In this document: piece by piece, positions 57,501-64,000 of the stretch
Numbering within the stretch: the stretch's first letter is position 1
Layout: each line of letters starts with the position of its first letter
DNA from: Chamaea fasciata
Lineage: Eukaryota; Chordata; Aves; Passeriformes; Sylviidae
Reading direction: 5' to 3'
Assembly: GCA_029207755.1 (NCBI GenBank)
Contig: JARCOQ010000005.1
Location: 54,029,563-54,093,562, forward strand
Length of the DNA: 64,000 bases
Translations under genes and position numbers: made by a program
Notes under the pieces: generated by a model
The model's database searches: none
The model's input: the letters and a program-made list of their open reading frames with translations, nothing else
What the model was told of the DNA's origin: nothing

Positions 57501-60500
57501 CAAACCCTTTCTTACCCAGGTAGAAGTTGCCTTATTATAAATCTCTGCTTGGTTGGCCTGCTTCTTAACTATTTTAGAGTTAGCCAAAAAATTGACTTGT
57601 AACTAAGTCCAGCTTTGCCAAGGACCACTTCTTTTCATGCTTGTCCTTCTTAACAGATGCTCTGACCTTGGAGACTTCCTGCCCAAATAACCCTTCTGGG
57701 CACAAGTGGGACCAGCCTTGCAGGCAGAGCCTTGGCAGCTGCACCTTGGAGAGGTGTGATGTGACACACATGTCCAGCTCAGATGTCACATCAGGAGAAG
57801 GCAGGTAAGGTGGCAAAGTAACCTTTTTGGGGTGAAGGGGGGAAGAGTAAACAGAGTCTAGCAGATTCCATGTGCTCCGTTCAGCTGCAGGAGCCTCCCT
57901 TAGAGGGAACACTGGACACCTGGTGATCAGCTCATAGTGATCCAGGGCAACACTTTGCTTCTATTCAAAAGCTACCAAAATTCTTTACTGGAACTGCTGG
58001 CAACCAGCCAAATACAGTGATGGGGTTTCTATTTCATGCTGGAGAACTGAGACATGATTTAGGCACTCTTGTCTATTTTCTGTGTTTAACTCACAATTGG
58101 CAGTCCCATTAGGTGCCAAAATCCTATTGGCTTTGAGAAGTCACTTTTCATTTTTTGCAGAGCTTAGAGCAGGAATTCTGAGGTCCTTGCCCATCAAGCT
58201 GCCTCCTTAGATCTTCAAAATAGATATTAAACTGCTTGAGGTTATGAAAGCTGAAATGAATTGCAGTGAATATTTTAGAATATAAGGATGTTCCTGAAGG
58301 TGCAGAAGCAGGCAGTCTGCAGCAAGAGACTCAGCATGTCTCGAAGCTTTTGCCACTGGTTTTCTGTAGAATTGTGCAGTGTGGAGGAGGCTGGGAAAAG
58401 GACTGTTCGGGGGAGGAGGGATTGATGTTGGTGATGAATTTCTTTCCCTGAGAGACCAGCTGACTGACTGCACAGAGTGTGATGACTTCAGTTGTTATGT
58501 GCTTAAGGAAAATGGGCACTCTATCTCTCTGTTGTTTGGGCAATATGCAAATAAAGCCTGTGTTGCCAGGTGGAAAATATGCTCTGCTGATGACTACACT
58601 GATGCAGACCTTCCTGTTTCCATTACAATGATGGACTCTTCACTTGCTGAGGTGAGTGCTGCCTCTGATGCCCGAGATGTGGTTTTGAACAGGTTCAAGC
58701 ATTTTGTGCCTTGCTCAGACCCAGGTCCAGATGGCTCAGCTAGAAATCAGCACTGCTCCACAGTGGATGGAGCTGGCCTCAGTCAGCAGGGTGCTGTGGG
58801 GGGTGTTCCCTTCTGTTTGGGCATGTTTCTGCAATACCTTGGTTATAAAACCAAATGTCTTCATGTTCATGTGCAACTGGGTCATGCTTTTAGCTATGGA
58901 GTGTTTTAAATGTGGTTTCAAGGCTGGAGACAGTGCTGGTTCTGCAGTAACAGTTGGTTCTGCCAGGGAGGAACTGAATGTTTTAGCTCTTTTTCTCCAC
59001 CTGCAAGGAGCCACAGGATGCTTCAGTTGGGAGTACTGCCTTTCTTTGCACTTTCTCCCACGGGCACCATGTAACAGCTGAAAAATGCCATCTTTGCTGT
59101 AGGGGAGCTTTCCTTCAGCTGATGTACTCAGCTATGCTTTCACTGCTGCCCTGAATCCTGCATCTACAACTTGAGCTTGCAGTTTTCTTGTGGCAGCAGC
59201 AAAAGAAACTGCAGCTCAGCACACCTAAGCTGTGCCTCAATCCTCACTATTGAAGTCTAGACCTCAGCTCCAGCACACAGAGCTTCTAATGAGCTCTACC
59301 AACTCCAGTATTGGTGAGGATGGTGGAAGAATATTGGTCAGTTGTTTCTGTGAGCCTGGAAATAACCTTTGGGACTAAACAGCAGACAACCTCAGGGTGA
59401 TCCTGGCTGGTGTATGACACCTGTGAGTACAGCATGGTCTGGTTGTAGTGGTAAATCAAAGCAGAAAGTGCAGTGAGGGTAGAAAGTAAAAGTTCTGGGG
59501 ACTCTCTGTGGTTTCAGCACACGGGGGTAGAGCAGGTGAAGAACTCCCAGCTTGTGCCGCTACTACTTAAGTGCCCTTAAAGAGGATCCTCTTAAGGGTT
59601 CCTACTTAATCTAGTCCTTCTGGAAAGTCACAGCTGTGCAAAGGTATGTGAAGCACCTGTGCTTTGTTGCTCTGGGACTTTCTGTAATTCCAGCTGAGCT
59701 CAAAAATGTCATTTTCCATTCTTGTTATTGCTTTTTAGTATAAGCTTTGCACATGAATGTTCTGAAGGGGAAAAATTGAAAATGTTAAAGCTTTCCCTAG
59801 AGAAAAGGCAAATGGGCTGTGCCCAGTATCTTCTCTCAGCGCTGGCACGTAGGAAAATTTGAATATCCTTGCTCAATAGAAAAAAGTCTCCCTAGTTTTC
59901 TTTGGAGTTTTATTACACTGCAGTTGCAGACATTTGAGCAGATCAGTGTATGACTCAAATTATTTGTGTCAAATAATTGTCACCATAGAAGTTCAGGGGC
60001 TACTTAATAAAGGAGCACTTGTGAGAGCTAAGTGGAGCCTGGGCTTTTTTGTCATTGTTGGGATTTATAAATGTGGAAGTCATACCACAGTCTGAAAACC
60101 AGACAGGTCTTCCAGATGTTAATGACTGTTTGGGAGGAGTTGTATCAGACTGTGGCCAGAATTTGTGGGCTGAGATAGAGAACCCTTGGGATTATTATGC
60201 TAATCAGAGGGATGGAGGTGGGGGAAGTGATTAGGGATGTGCTTCAGGATCTTCTTTAGCTGTTCTTCCTCACAAAAGGACTGTGCCATTCTCCAATGCC
60301 CTGCGCAAACAGATTTTACTGTGAGAGTGGTGAGGCCCTGGCACAGGTTGCCCAAAGAAGCTGTGGCTGCCCCATCCCTGGAAGTGTCCAAGGCCAGGTT
60401 GGATGTTGGTCTGAGCAACCTGGGATAGTGGAAGGTGTCCCTTCCACTGGTTGAAACTTTGGCCTTTAAAGTCCCTTCCAACCCAGATCATTGCATAATT

Positions 60501-63500
60501 CTATTTTATTAAGAAATCTAGAATGTGGTGTTTCTCTTTTATTGGGATTTTTTTTTTCACTTTATGTGGAATACACGGGACTGTACAATCGTGGTGGCCA
60601 GCTTAGGGTTTAAAAAAAAACTGAATTGAGGGTTTTCCTTCATTGCAAACAGAAACCACTGACCATGTGCCCATCTGGGCAGGGGACAGGTCATGTAGTA
60701 TAATTTATAATTTCAGTCAGTTCTAGGCGATGCAAGGGATTTTCTGTTTACTTGGGTGCTGTGTGTTAGTTTTAAAAGCCCTTTAGATTTCTTTTCTTTC
60801 TAACATGGTGTTATTCTCCCTCCCAGTACTCCGGCAGACTAAATGTCCTGAACAAGGCAAATGCATTGCTGCGCTTCCTCAAGTTTACCAGAGACTTCAA
60901 ATAATAATAATAAAAATAGCCTGAATTTGCATTAGAGGAAGCATCCACCTGGCTGGGGCAGGGCTGTGCAGGAGCAGCCCAGCTCTGACAGGGCAGGGAG
61001 GAGGGAAAAGGCACTTCCTGATGCTGGGAGCAGTTGGTCACTCTTAGGAGTGCCCAGGGCCCTTGGATACCGCCTGTTCTCATTTGCTGAGTTTCCTGTG
61101 TCCTCAGAGGCCATTTGAGGGGGTAGGAAAGATACCAGAACACAGGCAATCACTAGCTGATGGGGTTTTTCTGTTGTTTCTCCACACACACTTCAGTAGT
61201 GCTCTTGGGTACTTGTTGTGTAGGGAGCTGCCCAGCCTCATTCCTTCTCTTCTTGGAGAGAGGAGTGGGTTTGGGCTGGTTTTGTTTTCTATTCAGCACT
61301 TTTCTTCAGCAGTTGTGGTGTAATGCAGCACAAGTCATAACCAGCTTAACCCTTTAAACCTCATCAGATCCCCCTGTGTTTTCACCCATAAAGAGAGACC
61401 AACCAATGAACAACTTAAAGAGCAAGCTGGAACTTTCCAGGGTGAAATGAGGAAGAGGGATATTGCATATATAGCACCTCCCTCGAAATTAAAAACCTCA
61501 AGAGGATATTGGTTTTGTCTGTGATGTGATAAGGCTCAAGTCCAAAACCACACTGTGGCAGCTAGAGGAACATGAGCAAAATTGCCAGCTTTTAATTGCT
61601 TTGTTCCTCTGCTGTTTGCACACCAGGGAGGCTTGAGGCCTCTGAAGGGGCTGGGTAATACTGTAAAACTGGATTCCTTCAAAGGCAGTCACTAAGATGT
61701 ACAACACAGCACACAAGTTTTCTGCATTTTGAGCCACCTGCTTCCTCACGCTGTGACTATTAACACTTTTGTTTACCTGATGAGTCTGATCCCTACAGCC
61801 AAGTGAAGCTCTGTGCACCTCCCTTGTAGGTTTTGAGCTCCAGACCTTGAAAATGGATCTCTCCTGATGCAGAGTTAAGAACAGTGGTGGTCCAGTAACG
61901 TGTTTGTTGGTCATTGAAAATGTGCATTAGGAGCAAACCATGGAGTCAGGAACCAAAACATATGAGTGTGACATTCCTGAGACGGCTTTAGACTAGTGGG
62001 TGAATCTGTGTGCTTACCAGATAGTTCTTCACTGCTGGAATAGTTTGGGCACAGCTGGGGAAGTTAAAGTTTTGACTGGCAAGTTTTATACTGGCAGTTA
62101 TCACTCTGATGCAAATTCTTTTCTCTCTCTGAAGATTGACCGTGGGGAGCAGACACCGCCAGCCACTCTGATCCCATCCAGGTCAGGTCTTGTGCAAGAT
62201 TCAAAATCCTTTATCAAGATCTGTATCATGTGGATGAGTATCTGAAAGGGTTTTGTTTTGGCAGTGATCACTTAACATCAGCCCGAGAAGCTCTTGCATC
62301 CTCAGTGGAAAGCACAGCACTGGTGCCAGGTGAGTCCTCAATTTGGGGTGCTGGAGGTCCTGGATATGCCCAAGCCTGTGTGTTTTTACGGAAGAATAAA
62401 AGCTGTGTTTTCTGTTGTCTGGTGCTGCAGGCTGCCTTGTTATGGAACAAAGAACATCCAAGGGCTTACATGAGAGCGGGGAAGATGTGCCAACCTCTGC
62501 GGCAACAGAGACAAACAGTGATAAGGACGCAGCCGCTCCCGTGTCAGGTACAGTGGCTGCTGCCTACTGAGGAAATGGTTTGCTTCCAGCACATCTTTGA
62601 AGTGAGGAAGCTGAGTAAGAGCAACAACATGAGAATTTCTATTTCTGCAAGTATTTTCACCTGCCAGGGCTCTCAAGCCTCCCTGAAGCTAAGTAGGAAT
62701 AAAGTTTTTTACCCCCCTTACCACAGCACTGCACGCAGGGAGCGTGAAATGACTCGGTGAGATCCTGGGGCTTGCTCAGCTGCCAAAACACTGAGTGGGT
62801 ACAAAATCTCAGACAATTTTGACAAGAGAAAACATGTTTTTATGGGTTTAAACAGTTATTTAGTTTGACAGTGCCGCTAAACGCTTTCTCTCTTTTAAGG
62901 CTGTTACACAAGAAGTTGGGATGGGTCAAGAGGAGAGATAAGGGTAGAGGAATTTGCGTATTGTTCTCTTTCCTAGAGCCATGAACACCCACCAGATTCT
63001 TACCAGATCTGATGGTTTTCTTCCACTGAAAAAGTATAAAACCAAGCCAAAACTGGAGCATGTTTACACACTGTATTTAAGCTGTTTTTGCAAAGCTCAT
63101 CTGAATAAGCAGCACAGAATACCTGTACCTGTTTGTTTGTAATATTTTTTTAATCTTAACCTCCATATAAGACTACACTTTCTTGTTTGGTTTTGTTTTT
63201 TCTTTTCTCAGTACTATCTTCCCAAAATCAAATACTGTCCCTTCATTTAAAAACATTTTCTTTCTACTAATTTCCCTCTATTGTTAATTTGCATATGTGG
63301 TCTGGGTACCTTTGGCCAAGAGGAAACAGATAGGTAGAACAAATTAAAAAGAGTCCCAATAGCTTTAAAGTCTGAGAATCCAGCTGCCTGTTGCACATCT
63401 CTGAAAAGGAAGTGTCCCTAATATTAGAACTGATTTGAAGCCCTTGCAGGCTTCAAACCTGAAGCTGGAGTTCTTCTGGGTTTTTTTCTTTTTTGTTTTT

Positions 63501-64000
63501 CCCTGTGCCATTTCTTTGGCTCACAGTTGTGTGCGACTGCATAAACAGAGGAGAAAAAAAAATATGCTAGATGTTCTTAAAGGTATAAATATTAATTAAA
63601 AGCTGCCTCCTTAAACAGCAAACACAACAACAAAACTTCCATCCTGGTAGCAAAGTAATAAAAATCATTTATCCAAGGGAGTATTACTGCAACTCTTGCA
63701 TCTTCAGCAACAGGAAGTATATCATATTCTCAGCTGTAGACCTGCAACACTACTTATGGGGATTTTTTTCCAATCATAATTATTGTCACACTTCTTCCTA
63801 TGTGTCTTTATAGTGTTCTTTGCTGCCTCCTCTTTTCCTCAGTGATCTTTCATGGCATTTGGTGCAGTTTTTCAGCCGAGTTGGCCCATGGCTAAAATGG
63901 TGAGTGTTGGAAACTCCGTGTGTTTTATTGTTACATTTGGGAATGTTTCTCTACAGGCCCAAGTCAGATCAAGAGGGAATCCTGCCTGGTGATGGAAGAC
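35976..64000 (+). CDS. IRAG2: IRAG2 (LRMP/Jaw1)-like long form with KASH5-like EF-hand and coiled coil, 3' end missing
   Basis: Twenty-four exons join in frame to about 903 residues and run off the window. Residues 1-196 are a serine/proline-rich, probably disordered exon. Residues about 217-294 (LLTTIFCACDIHHTGKVAV to YHAIMGEWIEDC) resemble the EF-hand-like domain of KASH5. Residues 347-812 are rich in Glu, Gln, Leu and Lys and look like a long coiled coil, again as in KASH5. Residues 813-903 are acidic and low complexity. IRAG2 (LRMP/Jaw1) is a tail-anchored ER/outer-nuclear-membrane protein that binds IP3 receptors, and its zebrafish counterpart is needed for pronuclear movement; KASH5 links chromosomes to dynein in meiosis. 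I prefer IRAG2 because the gene sits near GYS2/SPX, which share a chromosome arm with IRAG2 in human, and has a long acidic stretch after the coiled coil. KASH5 is the alternative. The IRAG domain and membrane anchor that would settle it are outside the window. Confidence 0.62.
36966..37023 (+). repeat. T/G-rich tract
   Basis: GGTTGGTTTGTTTG and TTGGGGGTTG units in intron 1 of the IRAG2-like gene. Confidence 0.65.
37369..37479 (+). CDS. IRAG2: IRAG2-like exon 2 (first EF-hand-like half)
   Basis: The exon is 111 nt and encodes GRQTPGYKADSIYNVSLICE then EDLLTTIFCACDIHHT. The final stretch matches the LLxxxFxACDxxxTG pattern of the first EF-hand-like helix-loop of KASH5. The loop lacks the acidic residue expected at its last position. 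The donor is ACAG|GTTTGC. Confidence 0.82.
37767..37895 (-). mobile_element. CR1 LINE 3' tail
   Basis: GGAATGGTTTGGGTTGGAAG, CCATAGGCAGGTACACC and CCCATCCAACCTGGCCTTGA. It lies in intron 2 of the IRAG2-like gene, antisense. Confidence 0.88.
37972..38030 (-). repeat. A/C-rich tract
   Basis: AAAAAAAAACCCCAAAA and CCACCACCAC units in intron 2 of the IRAG2-like gene. Confidence 0.65.
38202..38382 (+). CDS. IRAG2: IRAG2-like exon 3 (second EF-hand-like half)
   Basis: The exon is 181 nt and encodes GKVAVSKIIDYLRHTTSRE, SEDSGLEELCNTLDPEHKD and MDLETYHAIMGEWIEDCKRK. It completes the EF-hand-like pair and ends inside a Trp codon (ATG|GTAACA). Confidence 0.88.
38586..38662 (+). CDS. IRAG2: IRAG2-like exon 4
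   Basis: The exon is 77 nt and encodes EEGATEESSASTEDLEFQAP then KNISE. The acceptor is CTTTCAG. The donor GAAG|GTGCAG is weak, but phase and length fit exons 3 and 5. Confidence 0.75.
38742..38820 (+). CDS. IRAG2: IRAG2-like exon 5
   Basis: The exon is 79 nt and encodes AKKMHVWMNVTSGSLEALGG then DVSKGD, with a split Met codon. The acceptor is CTCTTTCAG and the donor CAT|GTGAGT. Confidence 0.75.
39780..39938 (+). CDS. IRAG2: IRAG2-like exon 6 (start of coiled coil)
   Basis: The exon is 159 nt and encodes ETSDLITCIADLQYNNQKLQ, then EENSKLKLTLEAVDETNSKL and LADNDHLHQQLK. The heptad pattern resembles the beginning of the KASH5-type coiled coil. Confidence 0.88.
41066..41183 (+). CDS. IRAG2: IRAG2-like exon 7 (coiled coil)
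   Basis: The exon is 118 nt and encodes IQHSVLKAKSLEEELEEARS, then NLNLSEEKREQILWQNKQL. It ends in phase 0 at CTT|GTAGGT. Confidence 0.88.
41485..41535 (+). CDS. IRAG2: IRAG2-like exon 8 (coiled coil)
   Basis: The exon is 51 nt, phase 0 at both ends, and encodes QKENQSLNIKVTSLQEE. The donor is GAG|GTAAAA. The coiled-coil exons from here on are small. Confidence 0.82.
42200..42238 (+). CDS. IRAG2: IRAG2-like exon 9 (probable)
   Basis: The exon is 39 nt, phase 0 at both ends, and encodes TVFQTIQGAMEKE. The acceptor TTCCTTACAG is good and the donor GAG|GTTAAA is weaker. It could be alternatively spliced. Confidence 0.55.
42617..42694 (+). CDS. IRAG2: IRAG2-like exon 10 (coiled coil)
   Basis: The exon is 78 nt and encodes IIRNSMDTNGLQKKILELSK then NAAQLQ. 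The acceptor is CTTGTTTAG and the donor CAA|GTAAGC. Confidence 0.82.
43238..43294 (+). CDS. IRAG2: IRAG2-like exon 11 (coiled coil)
   Basis: The exon is 57 nt, phase 0 at both ends, and encodes IQAHIYESTVVNKEASLIQ. The acceptor is CATTCTTCAG and the donor CAG|GTTAGT. Confidence 0.82.
43335..43426 (-). mobile_element. CR1 LINE 3' tail
   Basis: CACAGAATAACTTGGGTTGG, AGGGACCTTAATGATACC and TGGCCAGGGACAGC. It lies in intron 11 of the IRAG2-like gene, antisense. Confidence 0.85.
45062..45121 (+). CDS. IRAG2: IRAG2-like exon 12 (coiled coil)
   Basis: The exon is 60 nt, phase 0 at both ends, and encodes KEQDIKELKLTIVECSSIIE. The acceptor is ATCTCTGCAG and the donor GAG|GTATGG. Confidence 0.86.
45202..45266 (+). 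CDS. IRAG2: IRAG2-like exon 13 (coiled coil)
   Basis: The exon is 65 nt and encodes TLRAEKNKLLENIQHMQQEL then I and a split Ser codon. It follows exon 12 after an intron of only 80 nt. The donor is CTC|GTGAGT. Confidence 0.88.
45353..45452 (+). CDS. IRAG2: IRAG2-like exon 14
   Basis: The exon is 100 nt and encodes NGLSFPLLYKFNSNIPEGTN then SLHCELELAQSSE. It looks like a break in the coiled coil. The intron before it is 86 nt. The donor is GAG|GTATGA. Confidence 0.85.
45453..47742 (+). other. IRAG2: Intron of IRAG2-like gene
   Basis: No exon is seen. It holds an antisense CR1 tail at about 45670-45740 and a GC-richer stretch at about 46255-46550 containing GGTATAAAG. That stretch could be an unrecognised repeat. 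Confidence 0.6.
45670..45745 (-). mobile_element. CR1 LINE 3' tail
   Basis: CCTAGAATGGCCTCAGTTGG and CTTAAAGATCATCCAGTTCC. A short antisense copy in intron 14 of the IRAG2-like gene. Confidence 0.8.
47743..47844 (+). CDS. IRAG2: IRAG2-like exon 15
   Basis: The exon is 102 nt, phase 0 at both ends. It encodes QEEASEAEELVTASLEWVKD, then PDEDMQQAWEGKLV, and is acidic. Two GT donors lie 3 nt apart (CTT|GTG|GTGAGT); I chose the consensus one. Confidence 0.8.
47845..50506 (+). other. IRAG2: Intron of IRAG2-like gene
   Basis: No supported exon is seen. A coiled-coil-like open frame near 49067 (HLETELTEDQERTK) has no good donor and was not called. Confidence 0.6.
50507..50670 (+). CDS. IRAG2: IRAG2-like exon 16 (coiled coil)
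   Basis: The exon is 164 nt and encodes ALKQELGEKRHLWTQKLQLL, then EKCKESLDKDFTRVTSNLRR and TKTEQLHLKKELSA, with a split Arg codon. The acceptor is TTCCACAG and the donor CAAG|GTACCC. Confidence 0.88.
50696..50795 (+). repeat. T/G-rich tract
   Basis: GGGGGAGGGGG, then TTGGTTTGGTTG-type units. It begins 26 nt after the donor of IRAG2-like exon 16. Confidence 0.7.
51245..51400 (-). mobile_element. CR1 LINE 3' tail
   Basis: GGTCTGGGCTAGAAAGGGCC, AAAGATCATCCTGTTCC and TGGGCAGGGACACCTTCC. Antisense in intron 16 of the IRAG2-like gene. Confidence 0.85.
52081..52195 (+). CDS. IRAG2: IRAG2-like exon 17 (coiled coil)
   Basis: The exon is 115 nt and encodes QREVETAKLLQEETAGQAEA, then LRLELQKATQQLEDASKH. 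The acceptor is CGCCCCGCAG and the donor CAC|GTAAGG. Confidence 0.88.
52633..52795 (+). CDS. IRAG2: IRAG2-like exon 18 (coiled coil)
   Basis: The exon is 163 nt and encodes AEDQVEAFHSACEEAASLKS, then KLEEAISEQQKLRDVNAALG and STCQLLQEKVEDHK. It ends in phase 1 at AAAA|GTGAGT. Confidence 0.88.
53913..53982 (-). repeat. A/C-only tract
   Basis: CCACCCCCCC and ACCAAACCAAAAACC units. A CA/CG dinucleotide stretch lies nearby at about 53759-53777. Confidence 0.75.
54602..54663 (+). CDS. IRAG2: IRAG2-like exon 19
   Basis: The exon is 62 nt and encodes TANALRWELLQRRLCELLCQ. Its first two bases complete a Thr codon with the A of exon 18. The acceptor is TCTTCATAG and the donor CAG|GTATGG. Confidence 0.82.
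55560..55625 (+). CDS. IRAG2: IRAG2-like exon 20
   Basis: The exon is 66 nt, phase 0 at both ends. It encodes CCAELESDYALLPTSAEHVK then GK. The acceptor is TATTACAACAG and the donor AAG|GTAAGT. The junction with exon 19 gives the run LLCQCCAELE. Confidence 0.8.
56935..57150 (-). mobile_element. CR1 LINE 3' tail
   Basis: GAGAATGGTTTGGGGAGGG, TGGGCAGGGACACCTTCC and CCAGCCTGGCCTTGGATGC. Antisense in intron 20 of the IRAG2-like gene. Confidence 0.88.
58460..58651 (+). CDS. Candidate in-frame cassette exon of IRAG2-like gene
   Basis: A 192-nt open stretch ending in a strong donor GAG|GTGAGT, with a moderate acceptor (CTGAGAGACCAG). Phase is 0 at both ends, so it would fit between exons 20 and 21. 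It ends VSITMMDSSLAE. I do not recognise the sequence, and chance is a fair alternative. Confidence 0.25.
58713..58784 (+). CDS. Candidate in-frame cassette exon of IRAG2-like gene
   Basis: A 72-nt open stretch after a good acceptor (GTGCCTTGCTCAG) encoding TQVQMAQLEISTAPQWMEL then ASVSR. The donor AGG|GTGCTG is weak. It lies only 61 nt after the candidate at 58651, too close for both to be used together. Confidence 0.18.
60310..60508 (+). mobile_element. CR1 LINE 3' tail
   Basis: GTGAGGCCCTGGCACAGG, GTGTCCAAGGCCAGGTTGG and AAAGTCCCTTCCAACCCAG. Sense orientation in intron 20 of the IRAG2-like gene. Confidence 0.88.
62135..62181 (+). CDS. IRAG2: IRAG2-like exon 21
   Basis: The exon is 47 nt and encodes IDRGEQTPPATLIPS, ending inside a Ser codon. 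The acceptor is CTCTCTGAAG and the donor AG|GTCAGG. Confidence 0.7.
62265..62329 (+). CDS. IRAG2: IRAG2-like exon 22
   Basis: The exon is 65 nt and encodes DHLTSAREALASSVESTALV then P, phase 1 at the end. The acceptor is TTTTGGCAG and the donor CAG|GTGAGT. The preceding intron is 83 nt. Confidence 0.78.
62431..62547 (+). CDS. IRAG2: IRAG2-like exon 23
   Basis: The exon is 117 nt and encodes CLVMEQRTSKGLHESGEDVP, then TSAATETNSDKDAAAPVS. It is acidic and low complexity. The acceptor is GGTGCTGCAG and the donor CAG|GTACAG. Confidence 0.8.
62548..63956 (+). other. IRAG2: Intron of IRAG2-like gene
   Basis: No exon or recognisable repeat is seen. Confidence 0.6.
63957..64000 (+). CDS. IRAG2: IRAG2-like exon 24, cut by window end
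   Basis: The acceptor is TTCTCTACAG. The visible part completes a Gly codon and encodes PSQIKRESCLVMED. The frame continues past the window. Confidence 0.7.

Larger units (their letters stand above)
55626..62134 (+). other. IRAG2: Long intron of IRAG2-like gene
   Basis: This 6.5 kb intron holds an antisense CR1 tail (about 56935-57150) and a sense CR1 tail (about 60310-60508). Two weak in-frame candidate exons lie at 58460-58651 and 58713-58784. No other coding signal is convincing. Confidence 0.55.

Noticed and set aside
60826..60905. Possible exon after CTCCCTCCCAG
   Set aside because: The acceptor is good, but the phase-0 frame reaches a stop (TAA) without a donor, so it would truncate the gene before exons 21-24.

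Overview
This is vertebrate nuclear DNA from a bird, probably a songbird. The evidence is intron-rich genes with GT-AG splicing, at least twelve fragments of chicken-repeat-1 (CR1) LINE tails, an avian-type endogenous retrovirus LTR, and coding exons very close to known vertebrate families. There are no bacterial genes, CRISPR arrays or operons. Almost every long open frame is a chance frame in intron or intergenic DNA, and the real genes had to be read exon by exon. Three protein-coding genes can be supported.

(1) 1272-20424, plus strand: the 3' part of GYS2, liver glycogen synthase. Exons 5 to 16 by human count are present, 477 residues ending at a natural stop; exons 1-4 lie before the window. 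The visible part numbers exactly like the 703-residue mammalian enzyme: catalytic pair E510/E518, glucose-6-phosphate arginines R579-R591, and regulatory serines 641/645/649/653/657. A truncated ERV LTR sits in its last intron.

(2) 28489-24373, minus strand: the complete six-exon SPX gene, encoding prepro-spexin. The assembled precursor is 116 residues, the same as the human length, with a signal peptide, an RR site, a 14-residue mature peptide identical to the human one as I remember it, and a GRR amidation/cleavage site. No single long ORF reveals it. GYS2 and SPX are tail to tail, 3.9 kb apart, as in mammals.

(3) 35955-64000 and beyond, plus strand: the first 24 coding exons (about 903 residues) of a large gene. 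It has a serine-rich N-terminal exon, a degenerate EF-hand pair resembling KASH5 and a coiled coil of about 470 residues. The last exons visible encode a low-complexity acidic stretch. My best assignment is the long form of IRAG2 (LRMP/Jaw1), an ER/nuclear-envelope tail-anchored protein; a KASH5-type gene is the alternative. The membrane anchor and any IRAG (MRVI) domain would lie past the window end.

In mammals SPX is followed by GOLT1B and RECQL, and neither is seen here, so a rearrangement boundary probably lies between SPX and gene 3 (about 28.6-35.7 kb). The rest of the window is intron and intergenic DNA with CR1 tails and many tracts made only of T and G (or A and C).
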